Positions 1 to 12,054 of a stretch of 64,000 nt of DNA are shown piece after piece (the stretch's first letter is position 1; every line of letters starts with the position of its first letter). Origin of the DNA: Helichrysum umbraculigerum (lineage: Eukaryota; Streptophyta; Magnoliopsida; Asterales; Asteraceae); NCBI GenBank assembly GCA_949592205.1, contig CATIUR010000001.1, forward strand, positions 244,209,250 to 244,273,249, written 5' to 3'. Under the pieces are notes generated by a model. The model did not search any database, was not told the DNA's origin, and worked only from the letters and a program-made list of their open reading frames with translations. The translations under genes were made by a program, and so were the position numbers.

Positions 1-2043
1 ACGGGTTCTGAAAGCGGTTTTTGGAATATCGGCATCGCGAACACGCAATTGGTGATAACCGGATCGGAGATCAATCTTTGAATAACAACTCGACCCTTGA
101 AGTTGGTCGAACAGGTCATCGATTCGAGGAAGTGGATACCGGTTCTTGACAGTTAACTTGTTCAACTCTCGATAGTCGATACACATTCGAAAAGAACCAT
201 CTTTCTTCTTAACAAATAGGACCGGAGCTCCCCAAGGTGAAGAACTCGGCCTGATAAATCCTCGTTCCAGGAGTTCCTGTAATTGGGTGGACAGCTCCTG
301 AAGTTCGGATGGAGCTAAACGGTATGGTGCTCGGGCCACAGGCGCAGCACCTGGTACAAGATCGATTGAGAACTCAACCTGTCTTGGTGGTGGTAGACCA
401 GGCAGTTCCTCAGGAAAGACTTCTGGAAAGTCTCGAACAATTGGAACATCCTCAAGTCGCTTCTCCTCCGACTTTTTCTCCATGATGTGCGCGAGGATTG
501 ATGGATAACCCTTTCTCAGAAATTTCCGGGTTTTAAGACAAGATATGATGTTAAGCCTCGTCCCTCCGGTCTCCCCCTGTATGACTAGGGTTCTACCGAC
601 AGTGAGAGGTATGCGAACAATTTTGTCATAGCAGATGATTTCGGCACGATGTTTGGATAACCAGTCCATGCCTACGATGACATCGAAACTTCCTATCTCA
701 ATAGGCATAAGATCTATGGGGAAGATTTCGTCGGCTAGATTTAAAGTGCAATTAGGCATCACACTATTGGTTTCTATCAATTTGCCATTTGCTAGCTCTA
801 CGGTGTACTTAACGTCTAAAGCAACAGGTGTAATGTCAAGTAGAGGGCAAAATTCATCGGAAATAAAACTTCTATCGGCACCAGTATCAAACAGTATGGA
901 AGCAGTTAAATTGTTGAGGAGGAACATACCCGTGACCACGTTCGGGTCCTGACGGGCGTCCCCTGAGTTGATCACGAAGGCGCTACTTTTGGTGTTGTTG
1001 TCGTTGTTGCGGTGGTTGTTGTTGTTGCCCTTGTTCTTCAATTTTGGGCAAGAATCCCTAAAGTGTCCTGGGTTTCCACATTCGTAGCAGGACTTAGGTT
1101 GTCGGGTATTTTTGTCAGAGGGGCTGTTGTTGGATTTGGGGGCTCGGCAATCCTTAGTCGAATGCCCGTACCTCCTGCAATTGTTGCAAGGAGTACCGCA
1201 CTGACCAAAGTGGTGATAGTTACACTTGGGACAATAAGGTCTGTCCCCGGTGTAGCTGCGGTTGGATTCAGAGTTGGTGTTGTAGACTTGGATGGCGTTG
1301 TTTTTCTTGTTTGAGTTGTGGTGGTGCTCAGTAGATTTGCGTTTGTTGTTGTTAGAGGATGAGGTGTTGGAAGTCTCACGGCTGACAACTAGAGCCATGA
1401 GTTCGTGGGCCAATCGAATGGCACTCTCAGTAGTAGTTGGTTTGGATGAGGCGACGTTGCCCTGGATGTTCTCGGGAAGTCCACGAATGTATTTCTTAAT
1501 GCCCTTACTTTCTGGTTCGACCAAACCCGGGCATAATAAGGCAAACTGCTGAAACTTGGTGGTATATTCAGCAACATCATTTCCCTGCACCTCCAGATGC
1601 CAGAATTCTTCTTCCAGCCTGTGCAATTCCTCTTCAGGACAGTATTTTTCTGTCAGTTTCTTCTTCAGTTCGGCCCAAGGAAGCCGATTTGCAACCTCAA
1701 GGCCTACAGAGTTTGCGTGGGTTTTCCACCACGTGAGTGCACCTTCCTGAAAGGTGTAAGCAGCGAATTTGACTTTGTTGTTCTCAGTACAGTCGCAGAG
1801 ACTGAAAACAGATTCCATACGCTCAATCCAACGGATTAAGCCAATGGCACCTTCCGTGCCCTTGAAGTATAGCGGTTTACAGCTAAGAAAGTCCTTATAG
1901 GAGCAAGGTTTGGGTGGTGGAGTATTGGTTGCTGTGTCCTCGCTACCGGGTGGTGTTCGAGTAGCCAAGGCTTCGGTCACACTGCGGGCAATTATTCCCG
2001 CGATCTCAGCTTCGCTAAGGGTAATTTGACGGCGAGGAGGCAT
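1..2043 (-). CDS. Gag-protease-reverse transcriptase polyprotein of element A, N-terminal 681 codons
   Basis: Reading the minus strand from the ATG at 2043-2041 gives one frame with no stop down to base 1 (exactly 681 codons, open at the edge). In order: a Gag domain with GTEGAIGLIRW, two zinc-knuckle segments (CNNCRRYGHSTKDC and CYECGNPGHFRDSC), an aspartic protease with LFDTGADRSFIS, the FDVIVGMDWLSKH segment, and the start of RT with FVKKKDGSFRMCIDYRELNK and YPLPRIDDLFDQL. The chosen ATG lies just after the leader and matches the Gag start (MPP..) in elements B and C. The intact frame suggests that A is young or still coding-competent, but RNase H, integrase and the second LTR are not visible. 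Confidence 0.9.
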   Translation of the reverse strand, partial: MPPRRQITLSEAEIAGIIARSVTEALATRTPPGSEDTATNTPPPKPCSYKDFLSCKPLYFKGTEGAIGLIRWIERMESVFSLCDCTENNKVKFAAYTFQEGALTWWKTHANSVGLEVANRLPWAELKKKLTEKYCPEEELHRLEEEFWHLEVQGNDVAEYTTKFQQFALLCPGLVEPESKGIKKYIRGLPENIQGNVASSKPTTTESAIRLAHELMALVVSRETSNTSSSNNNKRKSTEHHHNSNKKNNAIQVYNTNSESNRSYTGDRPYCPKCNYHHFGQCGTPCNNCRRYGHSTKDCRAPKSNNSPSDKNTRQPKSCYECGNPGHFRDSCPKLKNKGNNNNHRNNDNNTKSSAFVINSGDARQDPNVVTGMFLLNNLTASILFDTGADRSFISDEFCPLLDITPVALDVKYTVELANGKLIETNSVMPNCTLNLADEIFPIDLMPIEIGSFDVIVGMDWLSKHRAEIICYDKIVRIPLTVGRTLVIQGETGGTRLNIISCLKTRKFLRKGYPSILAHIMEKKSEEKRLEDVPIVRDFPEVFPEELPGLPPPRQVEFSIDLVPGAAPVARAPYRLAPSELQELSTQLQELLERGFIRPSSSPWGAPVLFVKKKDGSFRMCIDYRELNKLTVKNRYPLPRIDDLFDQLQGSSCYSKIDLRSGYHQLRVRDADIPKTAFRTR

Positions 2044-2486
2044 GATGCTGAGTAAGAAAGAACAAGGAAATGAAATAAGATACTAGTCCGAGTATGGTGA
2101 ACTAGTGGTGTGTTTGTCATTTCGAGACAAAGCGTTAGAGAGAAAGAGGCCTATATTCATATAATATAATATAGCCTAAAGTTGTAATGAGGTCTACTTA
2201 TGTATATATATATATATATGTACATCACATAATAACCTATTGAGTGTCTAGCACAGACGTGTTTTGAGTCCCGTTTCTCTCGAGGTCGGAGTCAACTAAT
2301 GCATTCCTGTTCAACATAACTCTTTCAGATTTCACATCATCTTTCTTTAATTGTACATAGTTGATCAGGCTATGTTAAATTAAAGTCATATGATGTAATC
2401 CCTGAACTAGTCATGACTAATAAGGAATACTGCCTAACGGTCATAGTCTAGGCCCACTAAATGCAACCTAGTTCACTAAAACCTTA

Positions 2487-2499
2487 GGCTCTGATACCA
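2487..2499 (-). other. Primer-binding site of element A (tRNA-iMet)
   Basis: The complement reads TGGTATCAGAGCC, matching the 3' end of plant initiator tRNA-Met. It lies three bases inside the LTR boundary at 2503, as expected for minus-strand priming. Confidence 0.93.
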
Positions 2500-2502
2500 A
2501 TC

Positions 2503-4924
2503 TGTGACACCCCCAAATTTAATGATTTGCGGAAGCTTGATTTGGGTGTCACTAATCAATATACAAAGCACATAAGATATAATGAACGACCACTATATGT
2601 GTCGTTTCAAACTTGTATAGATAAAGTAAATGTTTACATCAAAATATAGTTACATTAGCTCGATTCCTGAAATTGAGAGGTTACATAGCATAATTACTTT
2701 TACAAAATATAATAATGCAATCAAATCTCTAGTTGTATGAATGCTGACTCGAGCTAAAAGTTCATGTTTGTGCAGCCAACCTACTGCTGGGTACCTGTGA
2801 TAAATACTAAAATGGGTCAGCGAAAACGCTGGTGAGTTCATAGGTTTGTATGTCAATGTATAGTTGTAAGAACCGCAAGATTTATATTGAATTTAAAATG
2901 CAATTAAGCAAAATAAAAGTTATACTGTCCATGAGCACATAGTCTGAGCTTAACTTGATTTGTCAGGCCCAATTAAGGAAACCTAACTTGGAGTGCCTCC
3001 TACGAGTGCCTAATCAACATTCGTCTTCCCAAATGCTAATACATCCGTTTGACCGGTTAGTGCGTGCTAACCCGGATGAGGATTGTCAATCCCATATGAT
3101 ATCATATACTAACATTCACGCTATAAAATACTAGAGACTATGCTTATGGAGGACTTTAAATTGATTAGCTTGAAACTCATGTAGTATTTGAAGTTTGGCA
3201 CTTGCGTTCTACTTGTAAAACAAAATCGAGTAGTAATATCACACCCCTAGTTGTAAAGCAGTGAAAATGGGGCTATGAAACTCACCTGAGTCTTGGAGTG
3301 TTTAAGTTAATAAACTTGAAGTAATTAGCTGTGAGTTGATGTCCAAAGACTTGAAACCTGAATGTGTCCACGACACTTGATTGTTATTAATTGTACCGGT
3401 ATCTCGAAAGACTACCTTTGTAGTTGTTATTTAATTATATATGTCCAAATTACTACGATTTGGTTGATTAATTGTTTTGTTTCAAGTTACTACGACTTGA
3501 TTGACTAAATTATCCAAGTTACTACGACTTGGTTGATTGAATAATCTGTTTTGTAAGTTTTGAAAACGTGTACGGCCCGTTGGTGATTTAGTTGAAATAA
3601 TAAAAATTCTAAAATGTTGACTTTGCTACAGTACTGCTATAGTACTGCTACAGTAAATTTGACTTTTTTGAACAGTAACTTTGACTTCAAAATTCTGGTT
3701 TTTCTGTGTTTTGCGACACAACATGCGACACAAAGATTTGACATGCGACACAATGGTTGTGTCGCAGACGTCATGCGACACAAGGATACGACACAGGGAC
3801 TGTGTCGCATCGAATACGAAATGCTAATTTAATAGCGACATAGTGGTTGTGTCGTATAGAAGTACGACATAGTTTGCGACATAGAGTGCGACACAATATT
3901 GTGTCGCATGAGTTACGACACTAAAGATTTGGTACGACACAAGGTGCGACATAACAGGTTTTATGCGACACAGTATGCGACACAAGGCTTGTGTCGCACT
4001 GAAGAACACCAGCCCAGAAACATCGGCTGTTCGTGATTTTTCCGGCCAAAACTCAAATCAAACTCATTTTTAGACTATAAAACCTTGTTATCTTCCTAGT
4101 ATTGGACATATATAAGTTGTGTAAACATCAAAACATCCAAAGATTACATCAAAATAAACAAATCTAAGTTTTTAGAATTTTTCTTACAAATGCAAATCGA
4201 AGACGATGGAGGCCGAAAATGATGGTAGAGCTTTTGTAATTCTTGTTCCCCTTGAAATGGTGATTCCGAAAATATGGTTTTTGTTGTCGGTTTTGCGAGA
4301 TCCGAAAATTTGGTGATTTTTGGTTGAGAGGTTTTTGGGTGTAAGTGTGTGTTTTATGGAAAATGGAAATGAAAGAAAGAGGAAAGGAGAGGTGGGGTGT
4401 AGGTGAAAGCCTCACCTCGCAGTCTCCGTCCCGTGCTCCGCGTGGTGTTCGTTTTCTCCGTCATTTAACATTAAATATTTGTTTTATTCATTTAATTGTC
4501 CGTTTTAAATTACAAATCATTATAGAATGTTTTATTGTAATATTTCACCAATTATCTATTTATGGTATTTAAAATGAATTTCGTTTTATTTGTTTGCGCG
4601 TTTGTATTATTAATTGCGTATACATTAATTGTGTAATAAAACTTGGATACGAAATGTCACAATAAATAATATTCTGAATAACATTTAGTTATTAAATAAT
4701 ATTTGTATTACTTAATAAAATTGTTCACCAACGTCCGTGTTTATTGTATCGAAATTCATTCGATTTGAAACTCGTACGATTTAAACAAACCGTATAATTG
4801 TGTAGATATATATTCAACAATATATATGATAATTGATACATTAATTAGCCTAACACAGAACTAATTACATGTATTAAAACTTGATTAGGCACTAAATTCT
4901 AGTCCTAAATTGACGGGTGTCACA
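2503..4924 (-). repeat. 5' LTR of element A
   Basis: A 2422-bp LTR with 10-bp terminal inverted repeats (TGTGACACCC at the left edge, GGGTGTCACA at the right edge on the plus strand). In sense direction it contains a GTAAGA donor-like site at 4187-4182, a dyad cluster at 3997-3713, a conserved CTCAGGTGAGT site at 3290-3280, and an acceptor-like TTTATCACAG ending at 2795. A segment near 4390-4470 is related to the GGAGAAAACGAACACC region of LTR B, the presumed transcript start region. Confidence 0.92.
3713..3997 (-). repeat. TGTGTCGC/GCGACACA dyad cluster in LTR A
   Basis: About fifteen copies of GCGACACA or its complement lie in 285 bp, in both orientations and often paired as hairpins. Examples: the perfect 20-bp palindrome GCGACACAATATTGTGTCGC at 3888-3907, and the stem GCGACACAAG/CTTGTGTCGC around one base at 3977-3997. 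Some copies differ at one site (CGACATAG, TACGACAC). It starts about 0.93 kb from the sense start of the LTR, downstream of a donor-like site. Confidence 0.85.
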
Positions 4925-5296
4925 GTATAGTCACATTTAATTTCTAGCACGATCATGTGACTATATAGCTTTATAATAGCCACACCATATCATAAATGTG
5001 TATCTAAATGATGTTTATGGCCATATTTTAGGTAATTATATGTGACCAATATATTCACAACAGTCACTCTGTGAAATATTCATGTGGCTATTATTTAGAG
5101 CCAAAATGGGCAAAAATGATTATCATTAAATTTGATATTAGTCACGTTGAGTGTTAGTTTGTGTGTTTAAATCATGAGACTTTATATGTCACATGAAGTA
5201 ATTGTTTATGTGACTAAATCATAGAGTCGAGTTTGTTACACATGACTTAAGCGAAGCCAAAATCCAGTACATATGGTCACGTAACTTATTATGTGT

Positions 5297-5760
5297 CACT
5301 ACAACAAAAATGATCTTAAAGGATACTCATAAGTTTCCTAAAATGTTACTTTATGGGACCTTTTATCTAATAGGACCAAAATTCAAGTGTCTCATATAAA
5401 GGCGTTGTAATAAGTATAAGGCGTCTTAATATACATTATAAAACATTTTTATTGGTCCCATAAAATGTCTAATATGACACTTGCAACGTCCTAATAGATC
5501 ACACGTAATAGGACGCTTTTTAATGTTCCAAATTCTAAAATACACTTACCTACTTTCATGTCTTACGACACATACAAACGTCCTAAAAAGTTTAATGGGA
5601 CCAATTTATGGTGTACTAACATAGACACATATGATCCTATAAATTGCATTAAAACACATAAGCGTCGCAAAAGGTATTCAATAGCATCTTTATTATAAAT
5701 TACATTATAAGACACCTATTTTATTGACAATTTTTATATATTAGTAAACTTGTCTAATAT
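5297..5760 (+). mobile_element. CACTA-like terminus and subterminal region (second element)
   Basis: CACTACAACAAAAATG begins at 5297 and is followed by repeated GTCCTAATAGG/GGACC-type motifs (GGGACC, TAATAGGACC, GTCCTAATAG, ATAGGACGC), the normal structure of a CACTA end. A matching CATTTTTGTTGTAGTG end was not found in the window, so its extent is unknown; similar GTCCTATAAA motifs recur near 8530-8560. It may be a truncated element nested in the larger CACTA. Confidence 0.5.
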
Positions 5761-8560
5761 AATGTTTCTACTATATGAGAAACTAAATGCACAAAAGGGA
5801 AAATAAGAAGACAAATGATCCATTACTTCTTACAAATTACAAGATTTGTTAATCAGCAAGTACAAGTACAAGTATGATAATACATATACATGTACATACT
5901 ATTGATAGAAACTAACATTACAAGTAATATTGAAAAAAGTATATCCTGCTCTTAAATCTGCAATTCTCTCTCATTAGCTGTGAAAAGAAAAACAAAACTT
6001 ACTTAGTTTTTAATATACTTGCAGTTCAATTAACTGTAAGAATCATAGTACACTAGCACACATCTATAAAAGATTTGCTACTGCTTGTGCTTACAATTTT
6101 GAAACATAAACTAGTATACTAAGGATCTAACTGAATTTAATCTTGAAATGGTGCAAGATTACTACAATCTATATAGAACCCTTTTGGGGCTTGAAAAAGA
6201 AACTCAAAACGATATTGTCGACAACAACTATACCTGCTATTACTATAGATGTTTCAACAACCTAGCAAGATTACAAGCAGCCTATAAAAGCATGACAACT
6301 GGCTACCCATGTCTATAATAACAAAACCAAAAAGTAGAAGTTTGTGCCATAACTTTACCTTGAAAATAAAAGAAATTGACTTTGATTACTCGTACAAGCA
6401 TGACAACTGGCTAGCCATGTCTGCATACATATGAGTCAATTAGACAACCAAAGCAAATACATGTATATATGTTCCTACACAATCAGTAAACTAACTAGAA
6501 ATGAGCTCTTGTGCATAATTATAATAAGCAGATATGCAGACACATATCATGACAACAAAAGAATAATGGAATTTTTCCCATGGTTGTCTCCACTATCCAA
6601 CATTCCACACCATGTCTCTAGCAATTGAACTCTTTCTGTATTCATTTATATGCTAGAAATATAGACAAAACTAAGAACTCTTTCTGTATTCATCTATTCA
6701 TGTGGTTACTTGATGTTTGAGATGGTCCCATAGATGAATCATGATGAGTTCTAGTGTTTACCATGTATTAGTAGTTATCAAGGTGGTGTTGAACCTTCAC
6801 GCAACCACCAAAAAGCATATTCCATGACTATGGCCAGATGTGTTCAGCTAAGAAAACATGCACACGGTATATTTTTAGATTGTCCTTTACTTAAATAAAA
6901 TAAGCAAATATAATCATATATGTCCGAGTAGTCTTTATGAACAAAAGAGCAAAACTTGTTAAAAATAATGGTTCATAACCAAAAAGCTATATATGTACTT
7001 ACATGTATACAAGTACTGAAGTACTTACGGGTCCACCTCATTAACAAAAATTATAGACCATGCCACTAGGGTTTGTTTGGATTTTGAGTTCTAGAAAAAC
7101 TTAGTACTCGTGGGCTCCTATTATAACACAAGAAACAATTTCCATTATATAGATAATTAAGACACCCAAACAAAAATGAATATGATTATTGAAAATGGGA
7201 TAAGACGTCAATATTCAACTCATTCAAACATTTTATCAAGCAAGTGGGGTGCATCATCAAATCTGCCTTTTTACAATTGACAAGCAAAGTTATACTATTC
7301 AAAGAACCTGACTTGACTGGAAGAAATTTGTTTGTAGCCATTGAATCTTATTCATATGATTCAAAATTGTATGCAAACATAATACTATATGAAAATCGAT
7401 GTATCACTTATAGTTTGTTGAAATATGATAAATCAACTACAGTTTGTATTCGATTTAAAAATTGTTCCAAATCTCCCATTAATATAATTTTATTTGCGGT
7501 AGTGTAATATGTAGTTGATTTGGTTCACAAACATAAGTTGAGAAGATCAAGATTAATGCTTAATAATTCGATTAATTACCTAAATTGTAACGATTGCCAT
7601 GAACCGAAAGTTTAAACCTAATCAACCAAATATTGGAAAAAGGATGACATTACCTTAGTGAAAGTTGACGATGTCGCTTTTAACTTGACAATCGGTAGAA
7701 AACCGACCAAAATCAAGACCTTTGCTCGGGCTTGGGTTGTTCGGTATACTTAGAAGTCGTCAATTGCGAGTGGTGCCAAAGAGATGAAGTCACAAATCTA
7801 GGGTGGTGCAGTTCTATACAAGGGATTTCAGAAAACGGCGAGTAACAAGAAAATACGTATTTGGCGATTTGGGAACTAGAATAAAGGAGATGCAGATGCA
7901 GATGAATACGTATTTGGAGATGCCGATGAAAACTTAAAATGACCACCCAATTTGTGCACCATTATTTCAAGGTTTATTAATATTAAATAAAATATAAATA
8001 TAAGTATAAAGTATAACTGTAACCATTATCATTACACAATTGATATTGATAATACTAATACGGAGTATTAAAAAATGAATAAGAAAACGATATAAAAATG
8101 AGTTCTATAATAATACATAAACTATAAAACTATCTAATGAAATAATATCTGCATAATTTCATTTACAAATATTATATTTACTTTTAGTTGTGACGAAAAT
8201 AAAGAAAAACATATACATTCCATCATAGAATTGGTGCTTAAGAGTATTGAAGTGCATAATCCATAGTCTTCGAAGTTTCATAATATTTGGTCTCAGCAAA
8301 GTGTTCAATTCTTGTATTTTGAAGTGCAAATGCAACACTTAAATGTTGATTTTTTTCATTGTAAATGCAACATTTCATAAGTGTTGTCCTCGAATTTAAT
8401 CAATTGCAACACATGATAAAAATGTTACTTTTCTATAATAGTTATTCAAAATGCAACAAATTATAAAACTATTACTCATAAAATGTTACATTATGCCTGT
8501 TTAGTATTAATAAGGTTCTATTCTAAGAGGACACCAACGAATAAGTGTCCTATAAAATTT
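5761..8560. other. AT-rich gene-free stretch
   Basis: No supported gene. Short frames here have no recognisable motifs and AT-driven composition. At 8281-8480 there is a cluster of GCAACACTT/AAGTGTTG motifs in both orientations (for example near 8330, 8385 and 8405), which may be the subterminal region of another degraded DNA transposon. Confidence 0.5.
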
Positions 8561-9382
8561 AATGCCACTATCAAAATTATGATAAAACTAATTCATCATG
8601 TGGGCATATATGACATTATCCTAAGTTTAATAATAGAATATATGATATATGACATTACCAATATCACATACGCCACTATTAAACTAAGGATAAAATTAAT
8701 TCATCATTTGGTCATATATGACATTATCCTAAGTTTGATAATGGAATATATGATATATGACATTACCAATATCACATATGCCACTATTAAACTTAGGATA
8801 AAATTAATTCATCATTTGGGCATATATGACATTGTCCAAAGTTTAATAATAGAATATATGATATATGACATTACCAATATCACATATGCCACTATTAAAC
8901 TTAGGATAAAATTAATTCATCATTTGGGCATATATGACATTATCCTAAGTTTAATAATGGAATATATGATATATGACATTACCAATATCTCATATGCCAC
9001 TATTAAACTTAGGATAAAATTAATTCATCATTTGGGCATATATGACATTATCCTAAGTTTAATAATAGAATATATAATATATGATATTACCAATATCACA
9101 TATGACACTATTAAACTTATGATAAAATTAATTCATCATTTTGAAATCTATGACATTATCCTAAGTTTAATAATAGAATATATGATATATGAGATCACCA
9201 ATATCACATATGCCACTATTAAACTTAGGATAAAATTAATTCATCATTTTGGAATATATGACATTATTCTAAGTTTAATAATGAAATATATGATATATGA
9301 CATTACCAATATCACATATGTCACTATTAAACTTATGATAAAATTAATTCATCATTTGGGCATATATCACATTATACTAAGT
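8561..9382. repeat. 108-bp minisatellite, about 7.6 copies
   Basis: A unit of exactly 108 bp is repeated head to tail with few differences (compare CTAAGTTTAATAATAGAATA at 8621 with the copy 108 bp later). Because 108 is divisible by 3, a 321-codon frame (8483-9448) stays open through it and encodes a 36-residue repeat (IKLIHH..EYMIYDITN), which I regard as a by-product. Each unit carries a perfect 13-bp inverted pair, AAACTTAGGATAA and TTATCCTAAGTTT, about 30 bp apart. Confidence 0.9.
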
Positions 9383-9639
9383 TTGGGTCCGTCCAACTTA
9401 CGGGATTCAATTTTACAATATATATGGTGCATAACATATGTTTTCTAGATTAAGCTTTTTAAATAATCGATATGTGATTGGATTTACAAGTATGTTAGAT
9501 GTTTTAATTTTTGATAGTCCACAATTCTAACTTTTATCAATGGTTTTCTTTTAGTCTGTGATTAAAAAATTATCATAGTTATTTATGGTTAAAAATAGTA
9601 AGAGCTTTCTATATAAGTTTTATATTCAGCAAAAACATA

Positions 9640-9960
9640 GTAACATACTATAGTATCGAGGGCTCCGATCCGAAATCCGAATCACAATTGGTTTAGAAAG
9701 TTAATTACCAAATAAATCATATCGATTTTAAGTCCCGCCTTATAAGCTTCCTGCTCAGTTTTTTCCCAAATCAAAACCCTAACGCCCCTCTCTTTTCTAT
9801 GAGTTTCAGATCCCAAAAACTGCTCTCTCATCTTCTATCCTCAATCCGGATCAAATAAAACTCCTTTGTACGATCCTCCTCATGATACCCGTTATAGCGG
9901 TTAGAAGTTTAAGCCTAATCGTTTGTCGATCCGTTCTTGATTCTACTAAGGTAACTACCA
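9640..9960 (+). other. Gene-like promoter/5' UTR fragment inside the CACTA element
   Basis: Unlike its AT-rich surroundings, this stretch looks like a plant 5' leader: an AAACCCTAAC telo-box-like motif at about 9775-9784, a CT-rich tract (CCCCTCTCTTTTC), and a donor-like CTAAG|GTAACTAC near 9950. No long frame follows. It may be a captured host-gene fragment or an old 5' exon of the transposon's own gene. The source gene is not identified. Confidence 0.3.
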
Positions 9961-10540
9961 TAAGCAGTAGCATTAATTTATTTATTTTTTGATGAAATTC
10001 CAAGTAATTTCCCCCAATTTCAATCGGTATAACTTCTCCTACTTTCTAATTAGATATGCATATATTAATTATTTTGTAGTCGTAGTAACTCTTCATGTTA
10101 GACTTACCCTTTTACAGGTCTTATACTAATATTAGCTACTCCGTATTTTGTATGTTTGACTTACGAGTTAATATGTTGCCAAGTCATATTAGCTATTTAT
10201 GTGTGTACTGAAAGATGAGCTTGAGGTGCAAAAGGGACAAGTGACTCAATGTTAAGAGCGAGATCGATTAGTGAAAGATTAAATACGAACTTGAAGTTAG
10301 ATGGGTATGGTACGGATATATTTTGATGTATTTTGCTATGAAGAATAAATTATGATTTGTTGTATTTTTTTGATTTATAGAGAATTATTAAACTGATACA
10401 TTGTATATGTCGGATTTGTATATATATATATAGTTTGTTTTGGTTGCTGAAATTTTATTTTTATATTATTTATTTGTTGGAAAGTTTTATAAAAGATTAT
10501 ATTTGTGTGTAGCCGGTCTTCTCGACAAAAGAAATGATAA

Positions 10541-11800
10541 TTGGATGAACATATGGTCACACTTATTTAACATTTTTGGTTACTTTTGGCTTTACTTTTA
10601 TGTGACCAAATTTCAAAATAAAACAATTGTTGTGTGTCTAAATGTTGTAATACGTTACACAAACATAAAATTCAAGTTCAAGTGGCCATTGGATGAACAA
10701 TAGTCACATAAAATACATTTTTACTTGACTTTAAAGAGTATACGGTCACACTTATTAACACCTATTGCCACTTTTGGCTTAATTTTATGTGACCAAATCC
10801 CAAAATAAAACACTCGTTGTGTGACTAAATGTTACAAAATGCCACACAAACATAAAATTCAAGTGACTATTTGATGAACAATAGTTACACAAAATACACG
10901 TTTACATTACTTTAAAAAGCATATGGCCACACTTATTATCACTTTTGGCCATTTTTTGCTTAATTGTATGTGACTAAATCTAAATAAAAAAACGTCTTGT
11001 GTGACTAAATATTACAAAATGCCATGCAAATATAAAATTCATGTGGCCATTGGATACACAATAGTCACACAAAAAACACATTTACTTGTATTTAAAAAGC
11101 ATATGGTCACACTTATTAAAACTTTTGGCCACTTATTGCTTAATTGTATGTGACTAGATCCCCATAAAAAACATGCTTTGTGTGACTAAATATTACAAAA
11201 CGTTACACAAACATAAAATTCATGTGGCCATTGAATGAACAATTGTCACACAAAATACACATTTACTTTACTTTAAAGAGCATATGGTCACACTTATTAA
11301 CACTTTTGGCCACTTTTTGCTTAATTGTATGTGACTAATTCCCCCAAAAAAAAAAGCGTTGTGTGACTAAATATTACAAAACGTCACACAAACATAAAAT
11401 TCATGTGACCATTGGATGAGCAATAGTCACACAATAAACAGATTTACTTGTCTTTAAAAAGTATATGGTCACACTTATTAAAACTTTTTGCCACTTTATG
11501 ATTAATTGTATGTGACTAAATCACCAAAAAAAAATAACCGTTGTGTGACTAAATCATCGCAAATGCCACATATATTATATATTCATGTGGCCAAAGGACG
11601 GACAATAGTCATACAAAAAACATACTTACTTGATTTTACTAATCATATGGTCACACTCATTAACAGTTTTGGCCACTTTTTGCTTATTTGTATGTGACTA
11701 ATTCCTTAAAAATACATTCGTTGTGTGACTAAATAATCGCAAATGCCACATCTATTATATATTCACGTAGCCAAAGGACGAACAATAGCTACTCTCAAAA
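10541..11800. repeat. ~181-bp tandem subterminal array of the CACTA element
   Basis: The segment GATGAACAATAGTCACAC and variants recur near 10690, 10872, 11051, 11231, 11413, 11597 and 11776, spaced 179-184 bp, with a first related copy near 10541. Each unit carries several GTCACAC and TGTGAC(T/C) motifs in both orientations (GGTCACACTTATTA, TTGTGTGACTAAAT, CATGTGGCC). Such arrays next to a CACTA terminus normally bind the transposase. Confidence 0.85.
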
Positions 11801-12054
11801 ACCGCTCGTGTGACTATAAAGTGTTTACGGTCACTAAAACTGATTCAACCAAAATAAACTTGTACCCAATTAGTCACACTTTTTATGGTTTTGGTTACTG
11901 ATTTTAAAGGATACGGCCACTAACTCGCTAATGTCACTGTATGTACCCTATGGTCACTCGACCTTTCGTCACACCTACGTTAAAAAACCAAGTGTGACTA
12001 TATGCATATCGTCACACTTTTTTGGTGTAACGAAATCACAATTTTGTTCTAGTG

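Larger units (their letters stand above)
1..4924 (-). mobile_element. Element A: Ty3/Gypsy chromovirus (Tekay/Del-like), partial
   Basis: Minus-strand LTR retrotransposon cut by the left window edge. In sense order it has a 2422-bp 5' LTR (4924 to 2503, starting TGTGACACCC and ending GGGTGTCACA), a primer-binding site complementary to initiator tRNA-Met, a leader of about 440 bp, and an uninterrupted gag-protease-RT frame that runs off the window. The RT resembles that of elements B and D, which end in a chromodomain, so the Tekay/Del assignment is by similarity. The leader is nearly collinear with that of element B, so A and B are close relatives with diverged LTRs. A is inserted in a CACTA-type element that continues at 4925; the target duplication cannot be tested because the other end is outside. 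Confidence 0.93.
4925..12054. mobile_element. CACTA-type (CMC) transposon, right part, with internal insertions
   Basis: The right end reads ATTTTGTTCTAGTG (12041-12054), that is CACTAGAACAAAAT on the complement, a CACTA-type terminus. Inward lies a dense array of GTCACA/TGTGAC motifs (10541-12035) typical of CACTA subterminal repeats. The same motifs (GTGACTA, GTCACA, CATGTGGC) fill 4925-5296, so this stretch looks like the other subterminal region, with the left terminus displaced beyond element A. Between the two lie a second CACTA-like terminus (5297), AT-rich DNA and a 108-bp minisatellite. No transposase reading frame is visible, so it is non-autonomous. That both ends belong to one element is inference. 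Confidence 0.6.

Noticed and set aside
1012..1388. Overlapping frames on both strands (100 and 116 codons)
   Set aside because: Shadows of the Gag zinc-knuckle and Asn-rich region of element A read in other frames.
8483..9448. 321-codon open frame as a repeat protein
   Set aside because: It is produced by a 108-bp tandem repeat whose length is a multiple of 3. Composition is AT-driven (Ile, Tyr, Met) and there is no promoter or homologous family.
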